Positions 14,488 through 15,732 of a stretch of DNA of 15,732 bases are shown here, piece by piece. The DNA is from JBFKPQ01 sp041628225 (GTDB taxonomy: Bacteria > Actinomycetota > Acidimicrobiia > Spongiisociales > JAENVV01): NCBI GenBank assembly GCA_041628225.1, contig JBFKPQ010000048.1, forward strand, positions 1 to 15,732, written 5' to 3'. The notes beneath the pieces were generated by a model. It made no database searches and was not told the DNA's origin. It worked only from the letters and a program-made list of their open reading frames with translations. The number at the start of each line of letters is the position of its first letter. Within the stretch, counting starts at the first letter, position 1. The translations under genes were made by a program, and so were the position numbers.

Positions 14488-14532
14488 CCGCCGGATTGGA
14501 TCGGATAGGTGTCCACCGGCGGTAAGGTGTCC
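14488..14532. repeat. Overlapping short repeats upstream of clpC
   Basis: CCGCCGG (14488-14494) has its reverse complement CCGGCGG at 14516-14522. The octamer AGGTGTCC occurs twice, at 14507-14514 and 14525-14532, 18 bases apart start to start. They sit 36-80 bases upstream of the candidate clpC -10. Paired direct repeats at this kind of spacing can be activator or repressor sites. No known clpC regulator motif was recognised. Confidence 0.4.
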
Positions 14533-14544
14533 GTGAGAGGTGGC

Positions 14545-14573
14545 CCGGGGTAACCCGGACCCGAAGTTATACT
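14545..14573 (+). promoter_or_regulatory. Candidate clpC promoter with adjacent inverted repeat
   Basis: TATACT at 14568-14573 is a good -10 element, about 50 bases before the clpC start. No -35 is seen at normal spacing; that position is instead occupied by an inverted repeat, CCGGG (14545-14549) and CCCGG (14554-14558) around GTAA. A missing -35 beneath a palindrome would fit an activator-dependent or repressed promoter. Confidence 0.4.
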
Positions 14574-14623
14574 GCCGGCGCCCGACTCCTCGTGGGGTCG
14601 TCGCCATCAGGAGGCCTACAGCC

Positions 14624-15732
14624 GTGTTCGAGCGATTCACAGACCGAGCCCGCCGAGTGGTGGTCCTGGCACAGGAAGAAGCTCGGCTCCTCAATCACAA
14701 TTACATCGGCACCGAGCACATCCTGTTGGGTCTCATCCACGAGGGCGAAGGCGTCGCCGCCAAGGCCCTCGAGTCGCTCTCCATCAACCTCGAGGCCGTG
14801 CGCCAGCAGGTTGTCGAGATCATCGGCCAGGGCCAGCAAGCGCCCAGCGGTCACATTCCTTTCACGCCGCGTGCCAAGAAGGTCCTCGAGCTGTCCCTGC
14901 GCGAGGCCCTGCAACTCGGGCACAACTACATCGGCACCGAACACATCTTGCTGGGACTCATCCGCGAAGGCGAGGGCGTGGCCGCCCAGGTGCTGCAGAA
15001 GCTGGGCGCCGACCTCCCGAAGGTGCGCCAGACGGTGATCCAGCTCTTGTCCGGTCCGCAGTCCGACGACGCACCGTCCGGTGCCGCTCCGGCGGCGGCA
15101 GGCCGTGGTGGCGAGACGGCTCCCGGGGGCTCGACGATCCTCGATCAGTTCGGACGCAACCTCACGCAGGCCGCCCGCGACCGCAGCCTCGACCCGGTCA
15201 TCGGACGCCAGCGCGAAATCGAGCGGGTCATGCAGATCCTCTCCCGTCGCACCAAGAACAACCCCGTCCTCATCGGTGAACCCGGCGTCGGCAAAACCGC
15301 CATCGTCGAAGGTCTCGCCCAGCGCATCGTGGCGAATGAGGTGCCCGAGACCCTCGAAGGCAAACAGCTCTACACCCTCGACCTCGGCGCGCTCGTGGCC
15401 GGCTCCCGGTACCGAGGTGATTTCGAGGAGCGCCTCAAAAAGGTCTTGAAGGAGATCCGCACCCGCGGCGACATCATCCTGTTCATCGACGAGATCCACA
15501 CCCTCGTGGGTGCGGGTGCCGCCGAAGGCGCCATCGACGCGGCGTCGATCCTCAAGCCGATGCTGGCGCGCGGCGAGCTCCAGACGGTCGGCGCCACCAC
15601 GTTGGAGGAATACCGCAAGTACCTCGAGAAGGATTCTGCCCTCGAGCGTCGGTTCCAGCCCGTGCAGGTCGACGAACCGTCGGTCGCCGACACCATCCAG
15701 ATTCTGAAGGGCCTCAAGGACCGCTACGAGTC
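14624..15732 (+). CDS. clpC: ATP-dependent Clp protease ATP-binding subunit ClpC (5' part, cut by window end)
   Basis: ClpC is the Hsp100 unfoldase that feeds substrates to ClpP. The frame is open from a GTG at 14624 to the last base, giving 369 residues of a protein usually of about 820-850. The N-terminal domain has its two internal repeats: NHNYIGTEHILLGLIHEGEGVAAKAL (about 24-49) and GHNYIGTEHILLGLIREGEGVAAQVL (about 99-124). A Gly/Ala/Ser-rich linker follows (about 145-170). The first AAA+ domain shows Walker A GEPGVGKT (218-225), the pore loop GSRYRGDFEER (260-270) and Walker B ILFIDE (285-290). AGGAGG (14609-14614) lies nine bases before the start. The M domain, second ATPase domain and C-terminus are outside the window. 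Confidence 0.97.
   Translation, partial: MFERFTDRARRVVVLAQEEARLLNHNYIGTEHILLGLIHEGEGVAAKALESLSINLEAVRQQVVEIIGQGQQAPSGHIPFTPRAKKVLELSLREALQLGHNYIGTEHILLGLIREGEGVAAQVLQKLGADLPKVRQTVIQLLSGPQSDDAPSGAAPAAAGRGGETAPGGSTILDQFGRNLTQAARDRSLDPVIGRQREIERVMQILSRRTKNNPVLIGEPGVGKTAIVEGLAQRIVANEVPETLEGKQLYTLDLGALVAGSRYRGDFEERLKKVLKEIRTRGDIILFIDEIHTLVGAGAAEGAIDAASILKPMLARGELQTVGATTLEEYRKYLEKDSALERRFQPVQVDEPSVADTIQILKGLKDRYE

Noticed and set aside
14384..14623. HspR (HAIR), CtsR or ClgR operator upstream of clpC
   Set aside because: I looked for these patterns by eye and found none; only unassigned repeats are present.
1..15732. CRISPR array, insertion sequence, prophage or integration site beside the tRNA
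   Set aside because: No regularly spaced repeats, transposase or integrase sequence, or direct repeat of the tRNA end was seen.

Overview
The window is a high-GC, gene-dense stretch of a bacterial chromosome. Gene content and order point to an actinobacterium. The order Zn-metalloprotease (DUF2342) - tilS - hpt - ftsH - folE - folP - folB - folK - DUF2520 - panC - coaX - lysS - clpC matches what I recall of Mycobacterium tuberculosis Rv3626c to Rv3596c, and a SigR/RsrA-type thiol-redox pair sits at the left. Differences from mycobacteria (no panD, no lsr2, a degenerate phosphatase inside the fol operon, a FolK fusion, and a polyprenyl synthase between lysS and clpC) suggest a deep-branching class such as Acidimicrobiia. 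That placement is inference. No mobile element, phage gene, CRISPR array or rRNA was seen.

Layout: (1) 1-1000: tRNA-Thr(CGU) on the minus strand, divergent from an ECF sigma factor overlapped by its zinc anti-sigma factor. (2) 1033-4119: a small secreted or membrane protein, a DUF2342 zincin, tilS and hpt, all overlapping. (3) 4217-9299: ftsH, then the folate genes folE, folP, a phosphatase-like gene without catalytic residues, folB, and a folK whose frame continues into an isoprenylcysteine-methyltransferase-like membrane domain. (4) 9326-13388: DUF2520 oxidoreductase, panC, type III pantothenate kinase coaX, and lysS. (5) 13385-14383, minus strand: a long-chain polyprenyl diphosphate synthase whose stop codon overlaps the lysS stop. 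(6) 14624 to the end: clpC, cut by the window edge.

The plus-strand genes are so tightly packed (many ATGA or GTGA overlaps) that most are probably co-transcribed and translationally coupled. The only plus-strand gaps of note are about 100 bases before ftsH and the 240-base divergent region before clpC. Functions fall into stress and proteostasis (sigma/anti-sigma, FtsH, ClpC), translation (tRNA-Thr, TilS, LysRS), purine salvage (Hpt), tetrahydrofolate synthesis (FolE, FolP, FolB, FolK), pantothenate/CoA synthesis (PanC, CoaX, perhaps DUF2520) and isoprenoid quinone side chains.

Most genes are ordinary housekeeping genes. The two points that stand out are the pseudophosphatase embedded in the folate operon and the FolK-methyltransferase fusion.
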